Below the pieces are notes generated by a model that saw nothing but the letters and a program-made list of their open reading frames with translations, did no database searches and was not told where the DNA came from. A stretch of 12,333 nucleotides of DNA, taken from contig CAAEDK010000205.1 of the NCBI GenBank assembly GCA_900754605.1, forward strand, positions 1 through 12,333. The letters run 5' to 3'. The stretch is from an uncultured Oscillospiraceae bacterium. GTDB lineage: Bacteria; Bacillota_A; Clostridia; Oscillospirales; Oscillospiraceae. Of the stretch, positions 5,711 to 12,333 are shown one piece after another. The translations under genes and the position numbers were made by a program. Every line of letters begins with the position of its first letter. Positions within the stretch are counted from its first letter, which is position 1.

Positions 5711-7048
5711 TTATGAATTTGAGCCATCCTTCATCTTGGTACGAATCGTCTGCTGCGCTCCCAGCATGGAACATACCGCTCTTGTTGCTTGATCGAGAGT
5801 AAGGGCAATCCATGCTCCGTATAATCCCAGGCCAAGTTCATAAACCAGAAAGAAGGTAAGGATCGGCCGCACCACCGCGATACTGATGAGAGAATAGAGG
5901 GCCACAAAACTGGTATGCCCCAAGCCACGGAGCAGCCCCGCATGGACCATAGCCCATGCCTCCGGAATGTTGACAGCAGCCACAAAGATCATGATCTCAC
6001 AGCCCAGAGCCAGGTCATTGCCCTCCAAGTGGTAGAACCGAAGCAAGGGCGACCGGAGCAGCAAATAGATCAGCGTGGCCGCACCCCCAGTCCACAGCGC
6101 CGCCCGGCGGGACACCGCCCCGATCCGTTTCAGATTGCACGTCCGTCCAGAGCCCAACGCCTGGCCTGCCTGAACCAAGCTGGCCTTCCCAAGCCCCTGG
6201 GAGAAGCTATAGTAAATGTCGCACAGGCTCCCGCAGATGTTGTGGACGCTTAGCGCCACTGTGCCCAGATCCGCCACCAGGCGGGAGAATGTGAACATCC
6301 CGAACCGTTCCGCCGCCTGCTCCAGGAACGTGCCCGCGGCAAGGGGAGCCAGGGAGCGGAGGTATTCCCGTCCCGGCAGCCAGTCCCCTCTGCCCCGCAG
6401 AGTGGCCGGATGCCGCCGCCGTAAGAAAAGCGCCAGCGTATAGGCCAGCGTAGCGCCAGCACCGATAGCGGTTCCAAGTCCGGCGCCAAAAACTCCCAAT
6501 TTGGGGAATGGACCAAGGCCGTAGATCAGCAGCGCATTGAAGACGACATTGACTCCGTTGCCCAGCACATTGGACACAAGCACGCTTTTGGTATCGCCAA
6601 GCCCCGCCAAGATGCCGTGAAGGACAATAGCCGGCCCGGAGAATGCCAGACTCACCAGGGCGGGAAAGGCATACCGCAACGCCAAGCTGATATAGTCATC
6701 CTGTGCACCGGCCAGTTGTAGAAGCGGGCCGGCTCCAATCCAGGTCCCGACCAGGAGCAGTATCGAGAGACCGCACCCCAGCATGAGCGAAGCGCGGGAA
6801 CAGGCGGTCAGGGACTCATCCGGATCCTCGCCGCGCCGGCGGGCAACATAGGCGCTCAGTGCAACAGAGTAGGAGCGGGTTACGCAGAGGATCACCATAC
6901 GGGGTTGGGAAAAAATACTGACCGCCGCCACCGCTGTGTTTCCCAGAGAGGAAACCATCAGCAGGTCGGCGGCGGTGAGCAGCATCAGCAACAGTCCCTC
7001 TGCCGCGGCGGGCCAGGCCAGCCGCCAGAATTCCTTACGGATGGCCAT
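5711..7048 (-). CDS. MATE-family multidrug/metabolite efflux protein
   Basis: A 445-residue integral membrane protein with about 12 hydrophobic helices, the normal size for MATE (MatE/DinF/NorM) antiporters, which extrude small organic compounds using Na+ or H+ gradients. Hallmarks include the GLGDTKSVLVSN segment (149-160), NVVFNALLIYGLGPFPKLGV (167-186) followed by GAGLGTAIGAGAT, and the matching second-half repeat around GLLRGLGHTSF (371-381) and the final GLYGAWIALTLDQ (408-420). ATG 7048 lies inside the last codons of the M14 hydrolase gene (14-base overlap), with GGGAG upstream, so translation is probably coupled. It is the last gene of the nik-type cluster. That linkage suggests it exports a compound connected with the imported substrate or the hydrolase reaction, but no substrate can be read from sequence. 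Confidence 0.92.
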   Translation of the reverse strand: MAIRKEFWRLAWPAAAEGLLLMLLTAADLLMVSSLGNTAVAAVSIFSQPRMVILCVTRSYSVALSAYVARRRGEDPDESLTACSRASLMLGCGLSILLLVGTWIGAGPLLQLAGAQDDYISLALRYAFPALVSLAFSGPAIVLHGILAGLGDTKSVLVSNVLGNGVNVVFNALLIYGLGPFPKLGVFGAGLGTAIGAGATLAYTLALFLRRRHPATLRGRGDWLPGREYLRSLAPLAAGTFLEQAAERFGMFTFSRLVADLGTVALSVHNICGSLCDIYYSFSQGLGKASLVQAGQALGSGRTCNLKRIGAVSRRAALWTGGAATLIYLLLRSPLLRFYHLEGNDLALGCEIMIFVAAVNIPEAWAMVHAGLLRGLGHTSFVALYSLISIAVVRPILTFFLVYELGLGLYGAWIALTLDQATRAVCSMLGAQQTIRTKMKDGSNS

Positions 7049-7967
7049 ATGCGATCAGCGGATCTCCCGCCCGGACGCCCAGGGCGATTGTGTAGTAAAG
7101 GACAATGCCGTCAAACTCGGCCCGAACCTCTTGTAAGCGGTGGCCGGACAGCGTCTCCAGATGTCCGAGCAGTTCTCCCCTTCGGACCTGTTGGTCTAAA
7201 CCTACTGCCGGGTACCAAAATCCCTCCGACTCAGCTTCCGCATAGAAGGTTTCTGTGATTTCCAGCTGATCCCGCGGCGGGTTCCCTCCGGGCATAATCT
7301 CCAGATGTCGCAGCAGGGAGCGGACATCCTCACAGCAGGCGTCCACCTCCTGTTCAGACCACAGCCCCTGACCGCCCCGCTCAATCAGCAGGGCGGGAAC
7401 GCCCCTCTGCACCGCCCAGCTGTAAAGTCCGTTCTTCGCAGTGGAACGTACCCGGTAGGGTACAGTCAGGACCTTGGCGGCGGCCAGGGAGACTTGGTTG
7501 ACCATTTCCTCCCCCGCTGTGGGGAAGAACACCAATGGATGAAGCGCCTCGTTGCAGTCTCCGCTGTGGAGATCAGCCAGCAAATCGGCTTCCGGGTACA
7601 AAGCCGTTTCCAGAGCAAAGGCCAATCGAGCGGAAAGGCTGCCCGCAGAATCGCCGGGAAAGGCTCGGTTCAAATTGACGCCGTCCTCTGGCACCACCTG
7701 TTTGGCTCCGGCATAGAAGGCGCTGGGATTTGCCAGCGGCAGGAGGATGACGTTCCCCGACAGTCTCGCCGGGTCCAGTTCTCCAGCCAGGCGGCGCAGT
7801 GCCTGGGGCCCCACATATTCGCACCCATGGACCCCGCCTGTGACAACCAGTGTTCTGCCCCGTGCGGCGCCGCACAGGCAGATTGCATTCAGAGGCGGAG
7901 CATCCGGTACCGGGAGCGGTACGTTTTTCCGCTCACCCGGCAAAAGTGTTGTCCCACAAAAAATCAT
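7035..7967 (-). CDS. M14-family zinc hydrolase (aspartoacylase / succinylglutamate desuccinylase-like)
   Basis: A 310-residue protein of the AstE/AspA family, zinc carboxypeptidase-fold enzymes that remove an acyl or amino-acid group from N-acylated substrates. The zinc site is complete: His47 and Glu50 in GGVHGCEYVG (44-53) and His134 in ADLHSGD (131-137). The substrate-binding Asn-Arg pair sits in GVNLNRAFPG (96-105). Glu196 in ALLIERGG is the probable catalytic base. The C-terminal ~75 residues (from about 235) form the beta-rich lipoyl-like domain common in this family (ending EFDGIVLYYTIALGVRAGDPL). There is no signal peptide, so it should act in the cytoplasm. It overlaps the upstream ATPase gene by four bases (ATGA), has a GGAGGTGG site, and overlaps the MATE gene by 14 bases. 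The real substrate is unknown; position suggests it processes an imported ligand or makes a compound exported by the MATE protein. Confidence 0.88.
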   Translation of the reverse strand: MIFCGTTLLPGERKNVPLPVPDAPPLNAICLCGAARGRTLVVTGGVHGCEYVGPQALRRLAGELDPARLSGNVILLPLANPSAFYAGAKQVVPEDGVNLNRAFPGDSAGSLSARLAFALETALYPEADLLADLHSGDCNEALHPLVFFPTAGEEMVNQVSLAAAKVLTVPYRVRSTAKNGLYSWAVQRGVPALLIERGGQGLWSEQEVDACCEDVRSLLRHLEIMPGGNPPRDQLEITETFYAEAESEGFWYPAVGLDQQVRRGELLGHLETLSGHRLQEVRAEFDGIVLYYTIALGVRAGDPLIAYGHP

Positions 7968-8767
7968 ACGGCCACCTCCGAAGTCTCGGTGTCAAATACC
8001 ACAATGGACTCCAGCAGCCGCCGGGCGTACTCATCCTTGGTCTCGCTGATGCGGCTGACGGGCAGATATTCAGTTACACGGCCCTGATAAAGGAACAGCA
8101 CATCGTCACAGAGATAAGTGATAGAGGTCAGGTCGTGGGTGATAAATACATAGGTCAGTCCCAGTTTTTCCTTCAGGTCCTGCAGCAGATCCATCACCTG
8201 GACCTGGGTATGCGCATCCAAGGAGGAGATCGCCTCATCAAAGAGGATGACCTCTGGCTTACAGGCCACCGCCCTGGCGATGCACACCCGCTGAAGCTGG
8301 CCACCGGAGAGTTCGTGGGGAAATCTGTCCGCAAAATCAGCAGGAAGTCCCACCAGCTCCAGAAGGGCGGCTGTTTCTTTGTTTCGCTCCAGCCGTCCCC
8401 TCTCCCGGCGTTCCCGAACGGTCAGGCCCTCGCCAATGATGTCTTTGACACGGAAGCGGGGATTAGCAGAGGTTGTGTAGTCTTGAAACACCACACTGAG
8501 CTTGTTTTGCAGGTTCCTCCGGCCCGCCCGGGAGGCGTAGACCGACACACCGTCCAGAATCGCCTCCCCGCTGTCTGGCTTCAGGAGCCCACACAGCACC
8601 CGGCCCATAGTGGATTTTCCGCTGCCGGACTCTCCCAAAATACCGAGGCAAGTCCCTCTTTTTACGTTCAGGGACACATCAAAGAGCACCTGCTGACGGG
8701 TATGTCCGAACACCTTGTCCTGACGCTCACTTCGGAAACTGACGCAGATATTTTTCAGTTCAAGCAT
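7964..8767 (-). CDS. nikE: Nickel/peptide ABC importer ATPase, NikE/OppF type
   Basis: A 267-residue ATPase of the NikE/DppF/OppF branch. Walker A is GESGSGKST (45-53), Q-loop Gln95 (VVFQDY), signature LSGGQLQR (153-160), Walker B VILFDE (173-178) and H-loop His211. It would form the second nucleotide-binding subunit of the importer on the cytoplasmic face of the membrane. The start ATG 8767 has AAAGGAG seven bases upstream and overlaps the preceding ATPase gene by eight bases. The short C-terminal extension after the ATPase core lacks the Cys-rich [4Fe-4S]-type tail seen in some OppF/DppF proteins, in keeping with NikE. I assign the symbol from the NikABCDE-like order and the resemblance of the binding protein and permeases. 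Taken alone this subunit could not be told from an Opp/Dpp homologue. Confidence 0.86.
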   Translation of the reverse strand: MLELKNICVSFRSERQDKVFGHTRQQVLFDVSLNVKRGTCLGILGESGSGKSTMGRVLCGLLKPDSGEAILDGVSVYASRAGRRNLQNKLSVVFQDYTTSANPRFRVKDIIGEGLTVRERRERGRLERNKETAALLELVGLPADFADRFPHELSGGQLQRVCIARAVACKPEVILFDEAISSLDAHTQVQVMDLLQDLKEKLGLTYVFITHDLTSITYLCDDVLFLYQGRVTEYLPVSRISETKDEYARRLLESIVVFDTETSEVAV

Positions 8768-9593
8768 AGGCGCACTCCTTTCCTCCCAGTACCTGGCTGT
8801 ACCGGCGCATCACATCCGTCCGCTTCTCCACCAGCAGCTTGGTATAGGAATCGGTCGCGTGATGGAGAATATGATGGAAATCCCCTTGATCCACCACAAG
8901 CCCCTGATTGAGGACTACGATCCGGTCTGCCACCCGGGAAATAGCGTTCAAGTCATGAGAGATAAAGACCATTGCCGTCTGGTGTTCCTGCTTGATCCGC
9001 AGCAATTCGTCCAGAATCTCAAATTGAGTGATGGCGTCAATGGCTGTGGTGGGTTCGTCCGCGATCAGGAGGGACGGCTCCATAGCGGTTGCGATACCAA
9101 TCATGATCCGTTGAAGCATTCCGCCGGAGAGCTGATGCGGGTACTTCTCCAACACCTCTTCCGGATTACGAATCCGCATTTTCCCCAGCATCTCCAGAGA
9201 TCGCTGGAGGATATCCTCCTTGCTCCAGTTATTGTGGGCCGCAAAGGTTTCGGCAATCTGGGCTCCGATCCGGTAGAGGGGGTCAAAACAGGTCATCGGG
9301 TTTTGGAGAATGATGCCTACCTGGCCGCCCCTCAGACGGCGCAGCTCTTCATCACTTTTCCCCAGCAGTTCTTCTCCCTGGAATTTGGCGCTTCCAAGCA
9401 CGTGGAATCCATGATCCAAAAGGCCCATCGCCGCTTTCATAGACATGGATTTTCCACTTCCGGACTCCCCAAGGATTCCAAGACACTCTCCAGGATATAC
9501 CGAGAAGGAAACTCCCTTCACCAACTCCACCCCCTGATGCCGACGTGCGCAGAGCAGGACATGGAGATCTTGTAATTCCAGAACCGGGGTCAT
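8760..9593 (-). CDS. nikD: Nickel/peptide ABC importer ATPase, NikD/OppD type
   Basis: A 277-residue ATPase of the NikD/DppD/OppD branch. Walker A GESGSGKSM (42-50), Q-loop Gln97 (IILQNPMTCFDPL, the usual OppD-type segment), signature LSGGMLQR (155-162), Walker B LLIADEPT (175-182) and H-loop His213. It pairs with the next gene product to drive the transporter. ATG 9593 overlaps the stop of the second permease gene by four bases (ATGA) and has a near-perfect AAGGAGGTGG ribosome binding site. It overlaps the next ATPase gene by eight bases. The order permease-permease-ATPase-ATPase matches E. coli nikBCDE and also many dpp operons; the Nik assignment rests on the binding protein and permeases. 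Confidence 0.88.
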   Translation of the reverse strand: MTPVLELQDLHVLLCARRHQGVELVKGVSFSVYPGECLGILGESGSGKSMSMKAAMGLLDHGFHVLGSAKFQGEELLGKSDEELRRLRGGQVGIILQNPMTCFDPLYRIGAQIAETFAAHNNWSKEDILQRSLEMLGKMRIRNPEEVLEKYPHQLSGGMLQRIMIGIATAMEPSLLIADEPTTAIDAITQFEILDELLRIKQEHQTAMVFISHDLNAISRVADRIVVLNQGLVVDQGDFHHILHHATDSYTKLLVEKRTDVMRRYSQVLGGKECAYA

Positions 9594-10414
9594 TTCTCCA
9601 CCTCCTTGGGGTCCAGCACGTCCCGCAGGGCGTCACCCATCAGATTAAAGCAGCACACCAGAACCACGATAGCAATACCAGGCGCGATCATCTGGGTGGG
9701 ATTACTGGTGAGTACATCCTTCGCCTCGTTGAGCATGGCTCCCCATTCCGGGGTGGGGGCCTGCACGCCGAGTCCCAGGAAGGACAGGGTAGAGATATTG
9801 ATAATGGCCCAGCCCACATCCAGAGAAGCCAGCACCGCAAGATCAGAGGTGATGGATGGCAAAAGGTGGCGGAACAGGATGAACCGCTCCGGCATCCCCA
9901 CGCACCGGGAGAACTGGACAAAGTTCCGGTCCCGGTACTGCATAACGCCGGTTCGGATCATACGGGCATACCAGGCCCATTTGATGAACACATTGGCAAT
10001 GATGACATTTTGGACATTGATCCCCAGAAGGCCCACCACGGCGAACACCATGATCTGACTGGGGAAGGAGAGCATCACGTCCACCACCCGCATGATGATT
10101 TCTTCCACCACGCCCCGGAAGTAGCCGGCCATAACGCCCAGCAGCGCGCCCAGCGCGATGGTCCCCAGCATGGTCAGAAGGGCAAGTCCCAGTGTTGGAC
10201 GGATACCATAAATCAGGCGGGAGAGCACACACCGCCCCAGGTGATCAGTCCCCAGCGGATATTCCAGGCTGTACGGCGCGAATTTGTCGAGGATGTCCGT
10301 AACATAGGGATCGTGCGGCGCCAGGAGCGGGGCAAGAATGCCGATCAGCGCGATCAGGAGGACAAAAGCCACCGTTACCACAGCGGCACGGTTGTGCAGA
10401 AAGCGTTTTCCCAT
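9590..10414 (-). CDS. nikC: Nickel ABC importer permease, NikC type
   Basis: A 274-residue membrane subunit of the BPD transporter family (DppC/NikC type). A first helix is near 11-32, followed by the characteristic YPLGTDHLGRCVLSRLIYG (52-70) preceding the permease core. HIGHLIGHTS shared with E. coli NikC, from memory, include KWAWYARMIRT (145-155), SFLGLGVQAPTPEWG (211-225) and FNLMGDALRDVLDP (256-269). The EAA loop that contacts the ATPases is around 168-190 (QFSRCVGMPERFILFRHLLP, 167-186). ATG 10414 lies three bases after the stop of the first permease gene, with AAAGGAGA inside that gene's end, so the two subunits are made together. It ends in an ATGA overlap with the first ATPase gene. 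Confidence 0.9.
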   Translation of the reverse strand: MGKRFLHNRAAVVTVAFVLLIALIGILAPLLAPHDPYVTDILDKFAPYSLEYPLGTDHLGRCVLSRLIYGIRPTLGLALLTMLGTIALGALLGVMAGYFRGVVEEIIMRVVDVMLSFPSQIMVFAVVGLLGINVQNVIIANVFIKWAWYARMIRTGVMQYRDRNFVQFSRCVGMPERFILFRHLLPSITSDLAVLASLDVGWAIINISTLSFLGLGVQAPTPEWGAMLNEAKDVLTSNPTQMIAPGIAIVVLVCCFNLMGDALRDVLDPKEVEK

Positions 10415-10417
10415 AGC

Positions 10418-11356
10418 TCAGCTCTCCTTTCTCAGCCTGGGATCGGATACAGTCTGAAGGATGTCGAACACTAGATTAAATACCACGAACAATACACCGA
10501 TGAACAGCACATAAGTCTGGATGACCGGCAAATCACGATTAAAGATAGAACTGATGCACAGCGTTCCCAGCCCCGGCCAGGAAAACACGTTTTCCACCAC
10601 GATGGTGCCGGCAATCATCTGAGGGATGCTCATGCCCATGGCGACAATGCAGGTGTGCATGGAATTTTTCAGGATATGCTTGACCAGGATAGACCGCTGA
10701 GGCAATCCCCGGACATTGGCATAGAGTACATAATCCTGCTTCATATTCTCCAGCATATTGTTGCGGATGAGCCGGATATAGGTAGAGATGTAGCTGAGCG
10801 CCACGGTAAAGGCGGGCAGTATCATATGTTGCCAAGTACCGTTTCCGTTGGTCGGTAGAAGCCCCATTTTGACACTGATCCCCCACATCAGGAGTAACCC
10901 GACCCAATAGGCAGGCATGGCGGTGGAGATGAAGACCAAACCCCGCATAATCTTATCGAACCAGCCGTCCTTATACACAGCGCAGAGGAAGCCGATAGGG
11001 ATGCTCAGCACCAGCACGATCACAAACGAGGCCGCCGCCAACTGCAGTGTGGCTGGCAGGCAGCGGGCCAGTTCTCCGGCTACTGTGCGGGCGGGATTGA
11101 CATAACTGATACCGAAATCTCCCTGAAGACAGCCCAGGACCCAGTCAAAATACCGCACCAGAAACGGTTTGTTCAGGCCCAGCGCCTCCTCCATCTCCGC
11201 AATCGCCTCCTCTGTGATAATGGGCGTCTGCTGAATTCGGAGGACGACCTCCGCCGGATTTGAGGGGATCATATTGATGAATACAAAACAGACAAAGGAA
11301 ATCGCCAGCAGCAGGGGGATTGCCATCAGCAGCCGGCGGATCACATAGCGCTTCAT
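10418..11356 (-). CDS. nikB: Nickel ABC importer permease, NikB type
   Basis: A 312-residue membrane subunit (BPD_transp_1; DppB/NikB type). It starts with the usual MKRYVIRRLLMAIPLLL first helix. Core hydrophobic segments lie near 101-126, 136-160, 180-195, 235-255 and 280-302; the EAA loop is around 212-232. Segments matching E. coli NikB closely include GTWQHMILPA (173-182) and VENVFSWPGLG (254-264) with SIFNRDLPVIQ (270-280). I chose ATG 11356, preceded by AAAGGGG, rather than an upstream in-frame ATG at 11419, because the family starts at MKRYV/MLRYV and the extra 21 residues are basic and unlike the family. It follows the binding-protein gene after about 170 bases containing two hairpins, and precedes the second permease gene by three bases. 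Confidence 0.91.
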   Translation of the reverse strand: MKRYVIRRLLMAIPLLLAISFVCFVFINMIPSNPAEVVLRIQQTPIITEEAIAEMEEALGLNKPFLVRYFDWVLGCLQGDFGISYVNPARTVAGELARCLPATLQLAAASFVIVLVLSIPIGFLCAVYKDGWFDKIMRGLVFISTAMPAYWVGLLLMWGISVKMGLLPTNGNGTWQHMILPAFTVALSYISTYIRLIRNNMLENMKQDYVLYANVRGLPQRSILVKHILKNSMHTCIVAMGMSIPQMIAGTIVVENVFSWPGLGTLCISSIFNRDLPVIQTYVLFIGVLFVVFNLVFDILQTVSDPRLRKES

Positions 11357-11434
11357 AGATGCCCCTTTCTTTTTTACATATTTGCAAAATTGTGATTTTC
11401 TTCTGTGGAAGCCTCGCAAACGTGTTTCTTGTGT

Positions 11435-11460
11435 GCTTCACGCCTGGGGAAAGCGTGAGC
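11435..11460. other. Secondary stem-loop in the nikA-nikB gap
   Basis: GCTTCACGC (11435-11443) pairs with GCGTGAGC (11453-11460) with one bulged base around a short CTGGGGAAA loop. It has no T tract on either strand. Together with the stronger hairpin nearby it may shape the intercistronic mRNA. Confidence 0.4.
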
Positions 11461-11491
11461 AAATCCCGCGAGCGAAAGCAATTCAGCATAA

Positions 11492-11515
11492 GGGCCGCTT
11501 CAAAAGAAGCGGCCC
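11492..11515 (-). other. Strong intercistronic hairpin downstream of the binding-protein gene
   Basis: A perfect 10-base GC-rich stem GGGCCGCTTC / GAAGCGGCCC encloses a four-base loop, beginning 15 bases after the nikA-like stop codon. On the transcribed minus strand it is followed by TTATGCTG rather than a T run, so full termination is unlikely. Such hairpins between binding-protein and permease genes commonly protect the upstream mRNA from 3' decay or cause partial termination, giving an excess of binding protein. Confidence 0.7.
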
Positions 11516-11530
11516 CGATGCCATCGACGA

Positions 11531-12333
11531 TTACTCGAAGTACATGCTTGCGAAATCCACATCATACTGGTCGGTGCCGAAGTGGACCCCCTTCAGTTCC
11601 GAGGTATAAAGGGCCTTGTTGGTTTCATAGGTCAAGGGGATGTAGACGGCGTCCTCATGGAGCCGGGTCAGAACAAAGTCATATAGTTCCTGACGCTCTG
11701 TCTCATCGGTGGAGGTGAGGATATCCGTGATGGCCTGATCGATCTCCGCCTTGTCCTCCAGTCCCTGCTGTGCAGCGTAGTCGCCATACACCGGGGCCCG
11801 CATAGCAGCCAGAGAGGACTGGGGATCATAAGGCATACCCCAGCAGATGTTGAACACCATATCGAAATTACCGGCTTTCATGTTATCACGATAAGACTGT
11901 TCTTCCTCGCCGTGGATGTTCAGGGAGATGCCCAATTTCAGATACTCGCTCTGAAGATACTCGGAAATGGTCTTCTCAGTAACGCTGTCGCTGTTGTAGA
12001 GGAGGTCCAGTTCCAGTTTCTGTCCATTCTTGGCGCGGACCCCGTCGCTTCCCATAACCCAGCCGGCCTCGTCCAGAAGGCGGGCCGCCTCATCGGTGTC
12101 GTAAGCATAAGGCTCCAAATCCACGTCACAGTAGGGGACGGTTGGGGAATAAAGGGTATCCGCTGCCGGCTCCAGGCCGTAGAAAATGCCCTCGGAGATG
12201 GCCTGCCGGTTTGTGGCGTGCTGGAGCGCCTTTCGCACCGCCACGTCTCCCAAAATATCGTGGGTGGTGTTCAGCACAATATGCCGGGTGGAGGTGGGGT
12301 CAGACAGGCTTACGGTGAACCGGTCACTGTCCA
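11531..12333 (-). CDS. nikA: Nickel/metal-chelate ABC importer substrate-binding protein, NikA type (C-terminal part; start outside window)
   Basis: The frame is open to the right edge of the window (D-S-D-R-F-T-V-S-L-S before the IVLNTT segment), so about 267 C-terminal residues of a family-5 solute-binding protein (usually about 500) are visible; the signal peptide lies outside. The GTG at 12277 is internal. Recalled E. coli NikA features match in order: VRKALQHATN, ADTLYSPTVPY, a WGMPYDP block, YAAQQGLEDKAEID and VLTRLHEDAVYIPLTY. Trp and Tyr of WGMPY correspond to NikA Trp398 and Tyr402, which line the ligand pocket. The position of the metal-coordinating His416 is a tyrosine here (codon 11786-11788, in APVYGDY). 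It should capture the substrate outside the membrane as a lipoprotein. It is followed by a strong hairpin and then the permease genes. Confidence 0.87.
   Translation of the reverse strand, partial: DSDRFTVSLSDPTSTRHIVLNTTHDILGDVAVRKALQHATNRQAISEGIFYGLEPAADTLYSPTVPYCDVDLEPYAYDTDEAARLLDEAGWVMGSDGVRAKNGQKLELDLLYNSDSVTEKTISEYLQSEYLKLGISLNIHGEEEQSYRDNMKAGNFDMVFNICWGMPYDPQSSLAAMRAPVYGDYAAQQGLEDKAEIDQAITDILTSTDETERQELYDFVLTRLHEDAVYIPLTYETNKALYTSELKGVHFGTDQYDVDFASMYFE

Noticed and set aside
5692..5802. Plus-strand TACAAT, AAGGAG and ATG (5713) followed by 29 codons, like the start of a truncated gene
   Set aside because: The Shine-Dalgarno to ATG spacing is only three bases, the leader would be almost absent, and the frame runs antisense inside the MATE gene with no recognisable product.
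11357..11419. N-terminally extended start for the NikB-type permease (ATG 11419)
   Set aside because: The extra residues are basic and unlike the family, whereas ATG 11356 has AAAGGGG upstream and begins with the expected M-K-R-Y-V.
11492..11515. Full intrinsic terminator after the binding-protein gene
   Set aside because: The stem is strong, but the minus-strand sequence after it (TTATGCTG) has no T run, and the permease genes downstream have no obvious promoter of their own.
7964..12333. Plain oligopeptide (opp/dpp) importer
   Set aside because: The binding protein and both permeases match recalled E. coli Nik sequences at several family-specific blocks. A non-nickel ligand remains possible because the His416 position is changed.

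Overview
The window looks like a piece of a GC-rich gut-type Clostridia chromosome (Oscillospiraceae/Ruminococcaceae-like). This is inferred from strong AAAGGAGG-type ribosome binding sites, tightly overlapping genes, Firmicute-style small XRE regulators and the families present; no marker gene fixes the species. Nearly everything from 610 onward is GC-rich and mostly on the minus strand. The first ~560 bases are visibly AT-richer and on the plus strand.

Region 1 (1-609, plus strand) holds the 3' end of an XRE-type regulator and a second, complete small XRE-type DNA-binding protein with an unusual start. It is closed by two tandem intrinsic terminators, the second of which is bidirectional. 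Region 2 (624-5541) is a regulated pair of half-size ABC transporters (4385->920, minus strand) with a divergent AraC-family regulator (4561-5541, plus). The layout resembles the ybtA/ybtPQ arrangement of siderophore loci. Directly after the second transporter lies a broken regulator: the N-terminus of a DtxR/MntR-type metal-dependent repressor, frameshifted and joined to a degenerate C-terminal winged helix of an OmpR-type response regulator. The divergent promoter carries an imperfect inverted repeat over the predicted -35 element and spacer of the transporter promoter.

Region 3 (5711-12333, minus strand) is one long co-directional cluster: a nickel/peptide-class ABC importer in the order substrate-binding protein (3' part only), two permeases and two ATPases, closely resembling E. 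coli NikABCDE. It continues without a gap into an M14-family (aspartoacylase/succinylglutamate desuccinylase-like) hydrolase and a MATE efflux protein. Overlaps of 4, 8, 4 and 14 bases imply translational coupling from the permeases to the MATE gene. Two stem-loops sit in the only sizeable gap, between the binding-protein gene and the first permease gene.

Taken together, regions 2 and 3 suggest a metal or metal-chelate acquisition locus: a YbtPQ/IrtAB-like pair with remnants of metal-dependent control, next to a Nik-type importer with an added hydrolase and exporter. The families and gene order are read from the sequence. The substrate and the cooperation between the two systems are inference.
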